Source of the DNA: an uncultured Colwellia sp.
GTDB taxonomy: Bacteria > Pseudomonadota > Gammaproteobacteria > Enterobacterales > Alteromonadaceae
Direction: 5' to 3'
Assembly: GCA_913058395.1 (NCBI GenBank)
Contig: CAJXQI010000001.1
Span: forward strand, 1 to 64,000
DNA length: 64,000 nucleotides
Every line of letters starts with the position of its first letter. Within the stretch, counting starts at the first letter, position 1. Both the position numbers and the translations under genes were made by a program. The notes below the pieces were generated by a model. That model worked only from the letters and a program-made list of their open reading frames with translations. It did no database searches and had not been told where the DNA came from. Shown here piece after piece: positions 54,429 to 62,686 of this stretch.

Positions 54429-54526
54429 TAGTGAGTTAGGTTGCGATTTGCTGAGTTGTTTTAGTCGACCATTTGGGCTATTACTGGTGTTGCGACAATA
54501 GATGATTTTTTAAGAAGGATGCTTAA

Positions 54527-55492
54527 ATGAAGAAAAATAACGAGACAATTAGTACTGACCGACGAAATATACTAAAAAAGGCCGCTGTAACAGCTGTTAT
54601 CGCAACATCAGGTGGTTTACTTGCCACTAGCCAAGCGCAAACTTTAACGGCCAACAAGCAAGCAGCTAAAGTTGAACCCGCTTACGTACCTATACCGCAG
54701 CAAGCACAAATGTTAGAAGGTGTTTTACCGCTATCTGGTGGTGCCGGACTTTACTACTGGGATACAGGTGGAAGCGGGCCTGCTGTCGTGCTATCACATC
54801 CGGGTCGAGGCAGCGCATTAACTTGGCCTTATCAACAGCCAGTTTTATCTGCTGCAGGCTTTAGAGTTATTGCCTACTCAAGGCGAGGTTACTTTGGCTC
54901 TCCTGCTGGTTCAAAGGATGATAAAGGTAATTACGCAGATGATTTAGATGCCTTAGTGAAACATTTAAAGGTCGATAAATTTCATATTTTGGGCCTTGCA
55001 GCAGGTGGCTTTGCAGTATCTGATTATGCCGTTTCTTACCCTGAAAAATTACTGAGCATGACAATTGTTTGCAGTTTATTTGGCTTGTGGGACAAAAATA
55101 TTGATGAACGCTTAGACTTTATTCTGCCTAAAGCTTTTAGAGATTTACCTCCTGAATTTAAAGAGTTGGGGCCATCCTACCGTTGGGCACACCCTGAAGG
55201 CGTCAAAACATGGATTGAAATGGAGAAAAAATCTAAGGGTGATGGCATTCGACACGGGCAAAGCGCGAAAAGTGAATTAACTTGGCAAAACATGAGAGCA
55301 GGTAATATTCCCACTTTTTTTATTGCTGGTGGCGCTGATTTATATCAGCCACCTTCAATGATGAGGGCGGCCGCTCGAGAAATTCCAAATAGTCAGACAT
55401 TAGTCATCCCAGAAGCTGGACATGCCGCACAATGGGAGCAATCAGAAGTATTTAATCAAGCGGTAATCAAGTTCTTCAAAGCCAATAGTTAG
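54527..55492 (+). CDS. Tat-exported alpha/beta-fold hydrolase-like protein
   Basis: This 321-aa protein has a twin-arginine signal (TDRRNILKKAAVTAV, then Ala-rich to SQA near 38) and an alpha/beta hydrolase fold (oxyanion region HPGRGSALTW). The usual nucleophile elbow G-x-S-x-G reads GLAAGG, with alanine 158 in place of serine. The acid (GGADLYQ) and histidine (EAGHAAQWE) positions are kept. It may be inactive or use another mechanism. It follows the serine hydrolase by about 100 bp on the same strand. GAAGGA precedes the ATG. Confidence 0.82.
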   Translation: MKKNNETISTDRRNILKKAAVTAVIATSGGLLATSQAQTLTANKQAAKVEPAYVPIPQQAQMLEGVLPLSGGAGLYYWDTGGSGPAVVLSHPGRGSALTWPYQQPVLSAAGFRVIAYSRRGYFGSPAGSKDDKGNYADDLDALVKHLKVDKFHILGLAAGGFAVSDYAVSYPEKLLSMTIVCSLFGLWDKNIDERLDFILPKAFRDLPPEFKELGPSYRWAHPEGVKTWIEMEKKSKGDGIRHGQSAKSELTWQNMRAGNIPTFFIAGGADLYQPPSMMRAAAREIPNSQTLVIPEAGHAAQWEQSEVFNQAVIKFFKANS

Positions 55493-55604
55493 GCTGTTAA
55501 TAGCTTTGTAAAATTAGGGCAATAACTGCCTGCGTGAAATTTTATAGCCTACTAGTTGTGTAGGTTATATTTGAGAATAAGTGGGTATACATGAGGAGAT
55601 TTCA

Positions 55605-55838
55605 GTGGAAGAACTAGCCGAAGTTGCAGTTAAGCCCATTTTAAGAGTAATTCGTATAATATTTATCGAAGCCTTTTGTGAGTTTCTTGTTTATTGGGTC
55701 GGCCGTTGCTTCTTGTTTGTTGTGACATTAGGTCATTATCCGCGTGGAAAGCAAATTAAAGAGCACGAAGGTCGAATTATATTCACAGGATTCGTCGTTA
55801 TAATATTTAGTATTGTACTAATCAGTATCTATGTGTAA
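55605..55838 (+). CDS. Small membrane protein of unknown function
   Basis: This 77-aa protein has two membrane segments (about 15-45 and 55-77) separated by a basic loop (HYPRGKQIKEHEGR). I do not recognise the family. GTG 55605 has GAGGAG 7 bases upstream and is preferred over the earlier GTG at 55581. It lies 39 bp before the DUF4870 gene on the same strand. Confidence 0.6.
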   Translation: MEELAEVAVKPILRVIRIIFIEAFCEFLVYWVGRCFLFVVTLGHYPRGKQIKEHEGRIIFTGFVVIIFSIVLISIYV

Positions 55839-55877
55839 GTTTGCATATAAGAAATTAATTATTACAAGGATAGTTAT

Positions 55878-56240
55878 ATGTCTGAAAATAGAGAAGAATA
55901 CTGGGGAATGCCGTTAAATACGTACTGTATGATGATTCACTTAAGTCAGTTGTCCAGTATTATAATTCCCGGGTTAGGTTTTGTTTTACCTATCGTTATG
56001 TGGGCAACGAATAAAGACAAACATGAAAGCATAGACCAGCACGGAAAAACAACGCTTAACTGGCTAATTAGCCTGTTTATTTACTCTATAGTGTGCGGGA
56101 TTTTAGCTTTTATATTTATAGGGATAATTGGCCTCATAGTTTTAGCAATACTTAATTTCATCTTTGCAATCATTGCAGCAATCAAGGCCAATGAAAATCA
56201 ATTATGGGTTTACCCTCTTAGTATTAAATTTATTAAATAA
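55878..56240 (+). CDS. DUF4870 family membrane protein
   Basis: This 120-aa protein has about three membrane segments. The DUF4870 pattern is a first helix near residues 20-42 with PGLGFVLPIVMW, then the conserved KHESIDQHGKTTLNW and a paired hydrophobic C-terminal half. Similar proteins are found next to envelope stress genes, but the function is unknown. AAGGA precedes the ATG. It follows the small membrane protein and precedes the esterase gene. Confidence 0.82.
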   Translation: MSENREEYWGMPLNTYCMMIHLSQLSSIIIPGLGFVLPIVMWATNKDKHESIDQHGKTTLNWLISLFIYSIVCGILAFIFIGIIGLIVLAILNFIFAIIAAIKANENQLWVYPLSIKFIK

Positions 56241-56407
56241 TTGCACCTGTAAACCGACAAACAAGTTTAGTATGCCACTAGCACTTTTTGCATGTGGCTT
56301 CAGTGCTTCTTGCGTTACATTGGCCAGTTATATTTTTATTGATAGAGCAATATATCTTCAAACCATTTAAATTTTTATAGTTTAAAAAAACATGAAAGGA
56401 ACACTCA

Positions 56408-57217
56408 TTGAAAATTTTAAATATACTTCTGCTGCTAATTAACGTAATAGCGTTACCTGTAACGGCAGAAATTGTGGCTAATAAAAATTTGACTAATGAA
56501 GCTCTGACTTATAAACCAGTCACACGTGAATTTGGCGACAATATTTCAATCAATTCTAAAGTTTTGGGCGTAGAGCGAAACCTAATTATTCACTTGCCAA
56601 CAGGCTACGCAGAATCAACACAACGATATCCAGTTCTGTATCTTCTCGATGGCGAGAGGCATATTTACCATGCCGTTATTGCGACCGAGTTGCTGTACAA
56701 AGCTAAAAAAATTCCAGAGCTTATTATTGTTGCGATAGCCAATAAAGAAAACATGAGGGAACGTGACTTAAATACTGAAAGTGAAAAATTTACTCGCTTC
56801 TTAAGTAGTGAAATCATGACCTATGTTGAAAGTCATTATCGAACCTCGGGTTTGAATACTTTATTTGGACATTCATTAGCAGGCTTTTATACTGCTGACT
56901 TATTTGCCAACAGTCCTGAGCTTTTTGACTACTATATTGCCGCAAGTCCGCCATTGCAGGGGGACGAAATTGAGATTTACAACAAAATCATCGCACATAA
57001 AAATACCAAAAAGCCTAACGCGCTATATTTCACGCTAGCCAATGCAGCAGCAGAAGGAAATGACGTGGCGAATGCGATGACTAATTTTGTTTTATTATTA
57101 AATACCAAAGCGCCAAATAACCTAAATTGGCACTACCAACCACTTGCTGAACAAACGCATATTACTACTTCATATCTCACCTTGTTTTATGGCATTAGTT
57201 ATGTGCTAAAAGATTAA
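56408..57217 (+). CDS. Exported esterase of the esterase-D/putative esterase family
   Basis: This 269-aa protein has a signal peptide (about 1-20) and the alpha/beta hydrolase fold of the putative esterase family (siderophore-esterase-like). The sequence RYPVLYLLDGERHIY precedes a nucleophile elbow GHSLAGFYTAD. The start is TTG at 56408, supported by AAAGGA 7 bases upstream. The substrate is unknown; related enzymes cleave S-formylglutathione, mycolates or siderophore esters. The next gene is convergent. Confidence 0.83.
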   Translation: MKILNILLLLINVIALPVTAEIVANKNLTNEALTYKPVTREFGDNISINSKVLGVERNLIIHLPTGYAESTQRYPVLYLLDGERHIYHAVIATELLYKAKKIPELIIVAIANKENMRERDLNTESEKFTRFLSSEIMTYVESHYRTSGLNTLFGHSLAGFYTADLFANSPELFDYYIAASPPLQGDEIEIYNKIIAHKNTKKPNALYFTLANAAAEGNDVANAMTNFVLLLNTKAPNNLNWHYQPLAEQTHITTSYLTLFYGISYVLKD

Positions 57218-57236
57218 ATAAAACATTCGACAGCGC

Positions 57237-58175
57237 CTAAACAAACCTCGCTTTAAAGGCACTTGGGCTTAAACCAATTACTTTAATAAATACCTTACGA
57301 AAACTGTTCACATCGTCGTAACCTACGCTAGCAGATATTTGTTCAAAACTTTGTTGACTAGTTTCCAATAATTCACAGGCTTTCTGTACGCGTACTCGTT
57401 GAATGTATTGCATAGGTTTTAATGACGTTGCGCGAGTAAAGTGCCGAAGAAAAGTACGCTCACTCATAAAGGCAAGTTGCGTTAATTGGCTAATATTCAT
57501 TGGCTGATGAAAATTTGCTTGTATGTAATGTTGCACGTTTACAATGGCTTCATTGCCATGATTAAAAAGAGGCGTGAAACTGCCGTAGTAACGTTGTTCA
57601 CGTTTACCTGTATCAACGATTAATAACTTGCCTAAGCTGCGCATAATATTTGGTTTCATGCACTGGGCGACAATTTCTAGGCCTAAATCAAGCCAAGACA
57701 TCAGTCCTCCTGCGCATATAATATCGCCATCGTTAATTAATAAACTTTCAATGTTTAGTTTTACTTGTGGGAAGGTAGCGCTAAATTTTTCAGCAAGCTG
57801 CCAGTGCGTTGTTGCGGTGCGATTATCCAATAAACCTGTATGCGCCAAGGTAAAAGCGCTGGCGCAAGCAGAACACAATATTGCTCCTGATTGATGTGTG
57901 GTTCGTAACAGGCTAAGTAGTTCTTCAGGTGGTTGTTGAAAGTAATCTTCATTAGAATTAGGCGGCAAAATAACAAGATCAAATGGCTGCTGGGCAATGG
58001 TTTGTGATGCTGAAACTAACTGTTCTTGCACGATGGTACTAACCACGAATGCAGTGTCTAGCTGTTGTTCCTTAGCGATTTTGTTCGCCATGGTAAATAA
58101 CTCAGATAAACCGTGTATTGCACTTTTTAGTGCTTCTGGGTAATTAATTAAGGCAATATTTATATGTGTTGTCAT
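57237..58175 (-). CDS. GlxA family AraC-type transcriptional regulator
   Basis: This 312-aa protein has an N-terminal DJ-1/PfpI-like domain (about 1-185, with ILCSACASAFTLAHTGLLD) and a C-terminal AraC helix-turn-helix pair (about 210-310, with MNISQLTQLAFMSERTFLRHF). The cysteine of the PfpI elbow is present (CSAC), but regulators of this type are not proteases. It diverges from a small SnoaL-like gene at 58519, and the region between holds a direct repeat that may contain its operators. Confidence 0.9.
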   Translation of the reverse strand: MTTHINIALINYPEALKSAIHGLSELFTMANKIAKEQQLDTAFVVSTIVQEQLVSASQTIAQQPFDLVILPPNSNEDYFQQPPEELLSLLRTTHQSGAILCSACASAFTLAHTGLLDNRTATTHWQLAEKFSATFPQVKLNIESLLINDGDIICAGGLMSWLDLGLEIVAQCMKPNIMRSLGKLLIVDTGKREQRYYGSFTPLFNHGNEAIVNVQHYIQANFHQPMNISQLTQLAFMSERTFLRHFTRATSLKPMQYIQRVRVQKACELLETSQQSFEQISASVGYDDVNSFRKVFIKVIGLSPSAFKARFV

Positions 58176-58210
58176 TTTTAAACCGTTTTACGTTAGTTTT
58201 GCCATAGTTT

Positions 58211-58271
58211 GGCTTGTTTGAAGTTTTGCATATTATTGCTCAGTAACCAATATTCAAATGATAGGAAGTGA
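58211..58271 (+). repeat. Direct repeat C, copy 1
   Basis: It shares GGC-TG-GTGTGAAGTTTTGCATA-like sequence, then AGTAACCAA, TTCAAAT and AGGAAG, in order, with 58455-58516. The AGGAAG at its end is not followed by a real gene. Confidence 0.7.
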
Positions 58272-58454
58272 ATACGGGTTAACTATGGTTAGTTTCTTAA
58301 TGAAATTGATCGGTTATGTACTTGCATTGGTGGTGTTGTTAGAAAAGCTTCCGTTAAAGTTTGTATTTAGCGTTGTTGTATTTTCGGTAAGTCATTTAGA
58401 AAGGTGTATGGTTTTGTCGTTTTTAAACTGTTTTGTGTCAGTTACGTCATGGGT

Positions 58455-58516
58455 TGGCATGTGTGAAGTTTTGCATAATATGACTTACTAACCAAGGTTC
58501 AAATTACAGGAAGCGA
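58455..58516 (+). repeat. Direct repeat C, copy 2 (functional upstream region of SnoaL gene)
   Basis: This copy ends with AGGAAG, the ribosome site of the gene at 58519. It contains GAAGTTTTGCATAATATGAC and CTAACCAAGGTTCAAAT. The shared part probably includes the promoter and perhaps regulator-binding sites. Confidence 0.7.
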
Positions 58517-58518
58517 CA

Positions 58519-58923
58519 ATGAATTCAAATAACAACCAATCAGTACAACTAAGCAATGAAGCGCGTGAACAGGTATTGCAGGCGGTAAATATAGCGAGTG
58601 GTAAGTGGAAAGCGGCTTTTAATCGCGGTGACTATGTTGACTGTGCGGCACAATATGAAGTTGATGCAGTAATGAACGCCATGCCATTTGGACAATTTAA
58701 AGGCCGAGAAGCTATTCAAGCATTTTGGCAGCAATTACTGGAAGACGGTTTTACCGATGTTGACTATGTTGAGCCAAGCATTGAAGTACTTGACGAAAAT
58801 AGTGCGGTGTTAAAGTCGGGCTGGAAAATGAATAAAGCCGCAGGTGTTATCACCAACGAATTGTGGGTTATGCAAAGTGATGGTACCGCCAAGTTACGTG
58901 AAGATGATTTTGAAGCACAATAA
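58519..58923 (+). CDS. SnoaL/NTF2-like small protein
   Basis: This 134-aa cytosolic protein has an NTF2-like fold of the DUF4440/SnoaL type (WKAAFNRGDYVDCAAQYEVD, then GREAIQAFWQQLLEDG and SGWKMNK). Members bind or modify small molecules; no substrate can be assigned. AGGAAG precedes the ATG. It diverges from the GlxA-type regulator, which may control it. Confidence 0.85.
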   Translation: MNSNNNQSVQLSNEAREQVLQAVNIASGKWKAAFNRGDYVDCAAQYEVDAVMNAMPFGQFKGREAIQAFWQQLLEDGFTDVDYVEPSIEVLDENSAVLKSGWKMNKAAGVITNELWVMQSDGTAKLREDDFEAQ

Positions 58924-58967
58924 AATTGGCTATTTTTAGCAAGTAAAATACTGCGCTAAGCACTATT

Positions 58968-59411
58968 TTACTTGCGTAACTTACCCGACACTTTAAAGCC
59001 GTCACGAATATTCAAGCTCATTAACGTTAAATTGACTGCTCCAGCCATTAATTCTATACCTTGAACGATATAAAAACGGCTATCAAATAAGCCTGATGCT
59101 GCCCATAAATCAAGCATAATAGCTGCGGGTAATAGTACTAGTAGGCCATTGGCTGCAATAAACGGCATACGTTTTAATTTTTTCTTAACTATTTTTCCTG
59201 ATTTTACTTTTGATAAAGCAACACCGGTTGCACCCGTTATCGCCATCGCGGGAATGAGTATAAATAACCCTGGCATAACAATTAAGTTCTTAACCACTGC
59301 AATAGTTTCGTGTGTGCCAAACAACTCTACGAGCAAGGTAGAAGTGAAAAATGTTGCTATACATAAGGTTGCAGTAAAGGCAGCAATTAAGTGAATTATA
59401 GGCTTCATCAT
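58968..59411 (-). CDS. Four-span membrane protein beside MarR regulator
   Basis: This 147-aa protein has about four membrane segments (8-28, 45-65, 82-105 and 115-135) with a lysine-rich loop (KVKSGKIVKKKLKR). I do not recognise a named family. It is divergent from a MarR-type gene, and two matching palindromes lie just before its start, so it is likely the regulated target. A role in efflux or membrane stress is conceivable but unsupported. Confidence 0.75.
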   Translation of the reverse strand: MMKPIIHLIAAFTATLCIATFFTSTLLVELFGTHETIAVVKNLIVMPGLFILIPAMAITGATGVALSKVKSGKIVKKKLKRMPFIAANGLLVLLPAAIMLDLWAASGLFDSRFYIVQGIELMAGAVNLTLMSLNIRDGFKVSGKLRK

Positions 59412-59433
59412 GTTTTCTTTAATTGATCATGTT

Positions 59434-59449
59434 TGACAGTATGTTGTCA
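59434..59449. promoter_or_regulatory. MarR-type operator 1
   Basis: TGACAGTATGTTGTCA is an inverted repeat (TGACA-N6-TGTCA) in the divergent promoter between the membrane protein and marR-like genes. It is nearly identical to operator 2, 19 bp away. Confidence 0.75.
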
Positions 59450-59452
59450 GAA

Positions 59453-59468
59453 TGACATCATGTTGTCA
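59453..59468. promoter_or_regulatory. MarR-type operator 2
   Basis: TGACATCATGTTGTCA repeats the TGACA-N6-TGTCA pattern of operator 1, with 13 of 16 bases identical. The pair lies between 20 and 60 bp from both start codons. Confidence 0.75.
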
Positions 59469-59488
59469 ATTTTAAACGAGAGTAAACT

Positions 59489-59935
59489 ATGAAACTTAGC
59501 CCAGATGGAAATATGTTCACTGAAATTGTTTTAGAAACATTTAAATTGAGTGGTTTACTGACCACCGTAGGCGATAGCATTGCCGCATCAGCAGGCGTAA
59601 ATAGTGCGCGCTGGAAAATATTAGGGGCAATTTATCTATCATCGCATTCGCTTACGGTGCCACAAATAGCAAGAACTATGGGGCAGTCTCGCCAAGCTGT
59701 GCAAAGGCTAGTTGATATAATGCATAAAGATAACCTGCTGACTTTTTCTGATAATCCTAATCATAAAAAAGCGAAATTAATCGCCTTAACAGAAAAGGGC
59801 AGTGCTATTTATTTAAAGGTAGATGAACAGCAAATTCCTTGGGCAAATAACTTAGCTGATAACTTAGATGCGAAAGATTTAGCGACAACACTGCAAACCT
59901 TAAAAAAAATACAACAAGCAATGGATGCTAAGTAG
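59489..59935 (+). CDS. MarR family transcriptional regulator
   Basis: This 148-aa protein has the winged helix of MarR regulators (about 45-110, with LTVPQIARTMGQSRQAVQRLVD and a basic wing NPNHKKAKLIALTEKG) flanked by dimerisation helices. GAGAG precedes the ATG. It probably binds the two palindromes in its own promoter and represses itself and the divergent membrane protein. The ligand is unknown. Confidence 0.9.
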   Translation: MKLSPDGNMFTEIVLETFKLSGLLTTVGDSIAASAGVNSARWKILGAIYLSSHSLTVPQIARTMGQSRQAVQRLVDIMHKDNLLTFSDNPNHKKAKLIALTEKGSAIYLKVDEQQIPWANNLADNLDAKDLATTLQTLKKIQQAMDAK

Positions 59936-60109
59936 TATTTTGTCTATAAAAATCAATGGACTATTGGAGGTTGTTACTAATGTAGCTTGTGAGTAATGAG
60001 CCTTATATTTATATGGAAGAATGCATTTAAACACTTTGCTTTAATTGTTACGCGATTATTGTAAAATAGCTTTTTTGTTTAATATCTACTCTGTATAAAA
60101 AGGATTTTT

Positions 60110-60658
60110 ATGTCTTCAAAGTTTTTTAAATCATTGCTGGTTTTTAATCGTTCACAAAATAAAGCGCCTAACTTCATTCTAGTATATTTATTGATATCAA
60201 TGCTTTGGCACAATCAATTTTTCATTACTCTTATATTAAGTAACGGTGGTGTAAGCGAAAGGTTAAGCGCGGCATCTGCAGAAAATGTTCATCAATATAT
60301 TCTAGTGCTATTTTTTACGTTGTTATTTTTCACTCTGCGATTGTCGTATTTATATTTTGCCAATAAAACCAATGAATTTGTTGAAAAAGATGAGCCAATA
60401 GAAGATAAAATTGGTAGTGACCAGGCTTTTAGTGAAAACAAAGATGTTACTCGTTTGTTGGACTTGCTAGAAGAAACGAAAGCAAAATTAGCGAAAGTAA
60501 AAGCGTTAGAAGTACAAGCACAGTCAGATAAAACTGCAGCTATTAGTCAACGATTGGCGATACAAGCAGAGCTAGACTTAGCAATGGCTGATATTGCTAT
60601 ATTGAGTAAAGCAAATGAAGATTTAAGAGCTAAAATAAATGAGTTTCAAGCAGCTTAA
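60110..60658 (+). CDS. Membrane protein with C-terminal coiled coil
   Basis: This 182-aa protein has two membrane segments (about 22-42 and 60-82), an acidic stretch and a long heptad-rich helix (about 105-180, LLDLLEETKAKLAKVKALEV and onward) that should form a coiled coil. I do not recognise the family. AAGGA precedes the ATG and a strong terminator follows. It is a single-gene unit between the MarR gene and the pilin gene. Confidence 0.72.
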   Translation: MSSKFFKSLLVFNRSQNKAPNFILVYLLISMLWHNQFFITLILSNGGVSERLSAASAENVHQYILVLFFTLLFFTLRLSYLYFANKTNEFVEKDEPIEDKIGSDQAFSENKDVTRLLDLLEETKAKLAKVKALEVQAQSDKTAAISQRLAIQAELDLAMADIAILSKANEDLRAKINEFQAA

Positions 60659-60712
60659 TGTTGAATTTATAGCTTTATAACTAGCTCATTCAAACACAAC
60701 TATTTCTAAGTA

Positions 60713-60743
60713 AATAAAGGTGCAATATTGTTGCACCTTTATT
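60713..60743. terminator. Bidirectional hairpin terminator
   Basis: AATAAAGGTGCAA-TATTG-TTGCACCTTTATT is a 13-bp perfect stem between the convergent coiled-coil gene and pilin gene. Confidence 0.85.
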
Positions 60744-60774
60744 GTTTGTAAAAGTTTGTTAATTAATAACCAAG

Positions 60775-61338
60775 TTATGAACAGCCGCTAAAATCAACGC
60801 CGACGATAGATGGTGAAACAGTTGTTGGAATAGCGCTATCATTTTGATTCATATAATAAACATAACAACGTTCTTGGTTAAGGTTTTTTCCAAAAGGGTA
60901 AATAACAAAACCTCTGCCAGTACCAAGTGATGAATATCCACGACTTACAAACCAATTTCTTCCTCTTTGTCGTACACACCACTTGAGACTTGTATCGCTA
61001 CAGTTATTTGATGACACCTGCGCAATATCTTCAAAATCGACTAAATTAGCGAAAGTGAGATCCCACCGGCCATCAGGCAACTTTCCTCTTACCCTAATAT
61101 TTACGGTGTCGCTCAATGCAAATCGGTTTTGGTTACTGTTTAAATCATCAGGATTTAAGCGTATTTTCAGTGCAACCAATGATTCGGCTGACTTTAATGC
61201 CCCTTTCATCGCTTGCATATTGGCTTGTAATGCATCGTTTTGAAGGTTAATGAATTTGGGCAAAGCTACAGCCGACAAAATACCTAATATTACTATAACT
61301 ACAACTAACTCTATTAAAGTAAATCCTTTATTTTTCAT
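60775..61338 (-). CDS. Type IV pilin-like / type II secretion pseudopilin
   Basis: This protein of about 187 aa has a class III signal, MKNKG before the cleavage point, then FTLIELVVVIVILGILSAVA with the conserved glutamate at mature position 5. The globular part has four cysteines. Structure and size fit MSHA-like or minor pilins. No other pilus gene is nearby, so it is an orphan. The longer frame starts at 61386, but ATG 61338 sets the correct prepilin leader. Confidence 0.88.
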   Translation of the reverse strand: MKNKGFTLIELVVVIVILGILSAVALPKFINLQNDALQANMQAMKGALKSAESLVALKIRLNPDDLNSNQNRFALSDTVNIRVRGKLPDGRWDLTFANLVDFEDIAQVSSNNCSDTSLKWCVRQRGRNWFVSRGYSSLGTGRGFVIYPFGKNLNQERCYVYYMNQNDSAIPTTVSPSIVGVDFSGCS

Positions 61339-61665
61339 AGATGTTTTATTTTCGTTCGTGAAAGGTAAGTGATTAAAATATAGCATGATTTTTATTCAGA
61401 GAGCTAGTTAAATGAAGGGAGGGATTACCCAGTACTTGGTTGGGCTTAATTCAACTAAGTATAGGTTTTGAGCTAGCAAGGCGTACCAATGGAGTGTCCT
61501 TGCTTTTTTTAGGTATAAATTAATTTTGTAGTTTATAATACTTTGAAATTATGGGATATTAATACCAATTAAGTAAAGCTTATGGAGTGGATTTTATTAA
61601 TAAGTCTCCATAATAAACTGTTAATCACAATAACTATGAATTCTAAATTTAGGTAGTAAAGATAT
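61339..61665. other. Intergenic region with repeat family B copy
   Basis: This 327-bp gap contains the second copy of the AT-rich repeat (61527-61625). A small hairpin-like segment lies near 61440-61460 (TTGGGC...). No ORF with a ribosome site is seen. Confidence 0.5.
61527..61625. repeat. Dispersed AT-rich repeat family B, copy 2
   Basis: The left part matches 52536-52620. The right part (AATAAGTCTCCATAATAAACTGTTAATC) matches 62268-62297, where the middle is missing. This looks like the most complete copy in the window. Confidence 0.6.
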
Positions 61666-62076
61666 ATGAAATTAATAACGCTATGTTTTATGATGCTTCT
61701 TGTTGGCTGTTCAGCAACAACAGTACAGCTAAGTAAAGTCGATCAAGCTAAATCATTGGAAATTTGCTTATTCACAGGAGTGCCTCCATCAGATTTGAGT
61801 TTTACCAAGTTGGGTAAGGTAAAAGTTGGAAAGGGGTCATTCGGAAGTGTTGTGGATATCCTTCCACAATTTGCAGCCCAAGCACAGGTTCTAGAGGCTG
61901 ATGCCATTATAAACTATGCAGGTACACAGAGGTTTGGCTTTTGGCCTTGGCGTATTATTCGCCCTGTAGCGCGTGGGCAGGCGATTAAATGGGATTCGAA
62001 AGTAAAGCCTGAGTGTTCTCAAGTCGGAGGCACAACAATTAGTAGTGTTATTAGCACTAGGCAAGCACCTCAATAA
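61666..62076 (+). CDS. Lipoprotein of unknown function
   Basis: This 136-aa protein has a signal peptide ending in the lipobox LLVGC with the acylated cysteine at 15. The mature part has a short alpha/beta pattern (ADAIINYAGTQRFGFWPWRI) and a Ser/Thr-rich tail. AIINY-like motifs occur in small proteobacterial lipoproteins, but I cannot name a family. The ribosome site is weak. Confidence 0.7.
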   Translation: MKLITLCFMMLLVGCSATTVQLSKVDQAKSLEICLFTGVPPSDLSFTKLGKVKVGKGSFGSVVDILPQFAAQAQVLEADAIINYAGTQRFGFWPWRIIRPVARGQAIKWDSKVKPECSQVGGTTISSVISTRQAPQ

Positions 62077-62245
62077 GGTGTGTCTAACAAGCCAAGTGAG
62101 ACTTATAACAGTTTGTTAGTCTCACTTGGATTACCATTTAGCAAATCATTAAAACCCTCACTTGGACGTTAGAATATAATTGAGTATTGGTAAAATAAAA
62201 GGGTTTAAGGTGAAACTAAATAAGCTATGTAACATTAACTAAATA

Positions 62246-62300
62246 GAAATTATGAGACAGACATTACTGAGAAGCCTTCATAATAAGCTGTAATATGTAA
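62246..62300. repeat. Dispersed AT-rich repeat family B, internally deleted copy 3
   Basis: GAAATTATGAGA at the left and CCTTCATAATAAGCTGTAATATG at the right correspond to both ends of copy 2, with about 36 bases missing between them. Confidence 0.5.
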
Positions 62301-62311
62301 ACGGAGTTCAA

Positions 62312-62626
62312 ATGGATATTGAAGTAACTCGTCCAAAACAATTTCTAGATAAAGTTAGGAATTACCATTTGTATGTCGATGGTAATAAGCTTACTAAAAT
62401 TAAACCTAATTCAACTCAAATTATTTCAATTCCGTCTCATACTAAATTTATTGAAGCTAAAATTGACTGGCGTTCAAGCCCAAAGTTTTATCTGGACAAT
62501 TATTCTTCAAAAAAACTTATCATTAAAAATAGCGTCAGTGGCGGTTTTTTAAAGGTATTAGTATTACCTTTGTACTATGTGATTTTCGCTAGAAGCAAGT
62601 ATTTAACAATTAAGAATTGCGTATAA
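62312..62626 (+). CDS. Small hypothetical protein
   Basis: This 104-aa protein has a beta-rich N-terminal part (YHLYVDGNKLTKIKPNSTQI) that resembles small beta-sandwich modules, and a hydrophobic C-terminal stretch (FLKVLVLPLYYVIFARS) that may be a single membrane segment. I do not recognise it. GGAG precedes the ATG at a good distance. Confidence 0.6.
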   Translation: MDIEVTRPKQFLDKVRNYHLYVDGNKLTKIKPNSTQIISIPSHTKFIEAKIDWRSSPKFYLDNYSSKKLIIKNSVSGGFLKVLVLPLYYVIFARSKYLTIKNCV

Positions 62627-62686
62627 CAGGCTATTCAAGCGGGGTTAGTTTTGCTCTGCTACACAATATCAAAGCATGGAGTGCAA

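Larger units (their letters stand above)
58176..58518. other. Divergent region with duplicated promoter/RBS segment
   Basis: This 343-bp gap separates the GlxA-type regulator and the SnoaL-like gene. It contains two imperfect direct copies of a segment of about 62 bp and a 180-bp spacer. The spacer lies in an open frame (58258-58491) without a recognisable protein, which I do not accept as a gene. Confidence 0.6.

Noticed and set aside
56164-56370. Open frame of 68 codons overlapping the end of the DUF4870 gene
   Set aside because: Most of the overlap is a shadow of the real gene in another frame, and no ribosome site is seen.
58258-58491. Open frame of 77 codons between the GlxA regulator and SnoaL-like gene
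   Set aside because: It lies over both copies of direct repeat C, has no recognisable domain and its start is inside repeat copy 1. It is better explained as non-coding DNA or a remnant.
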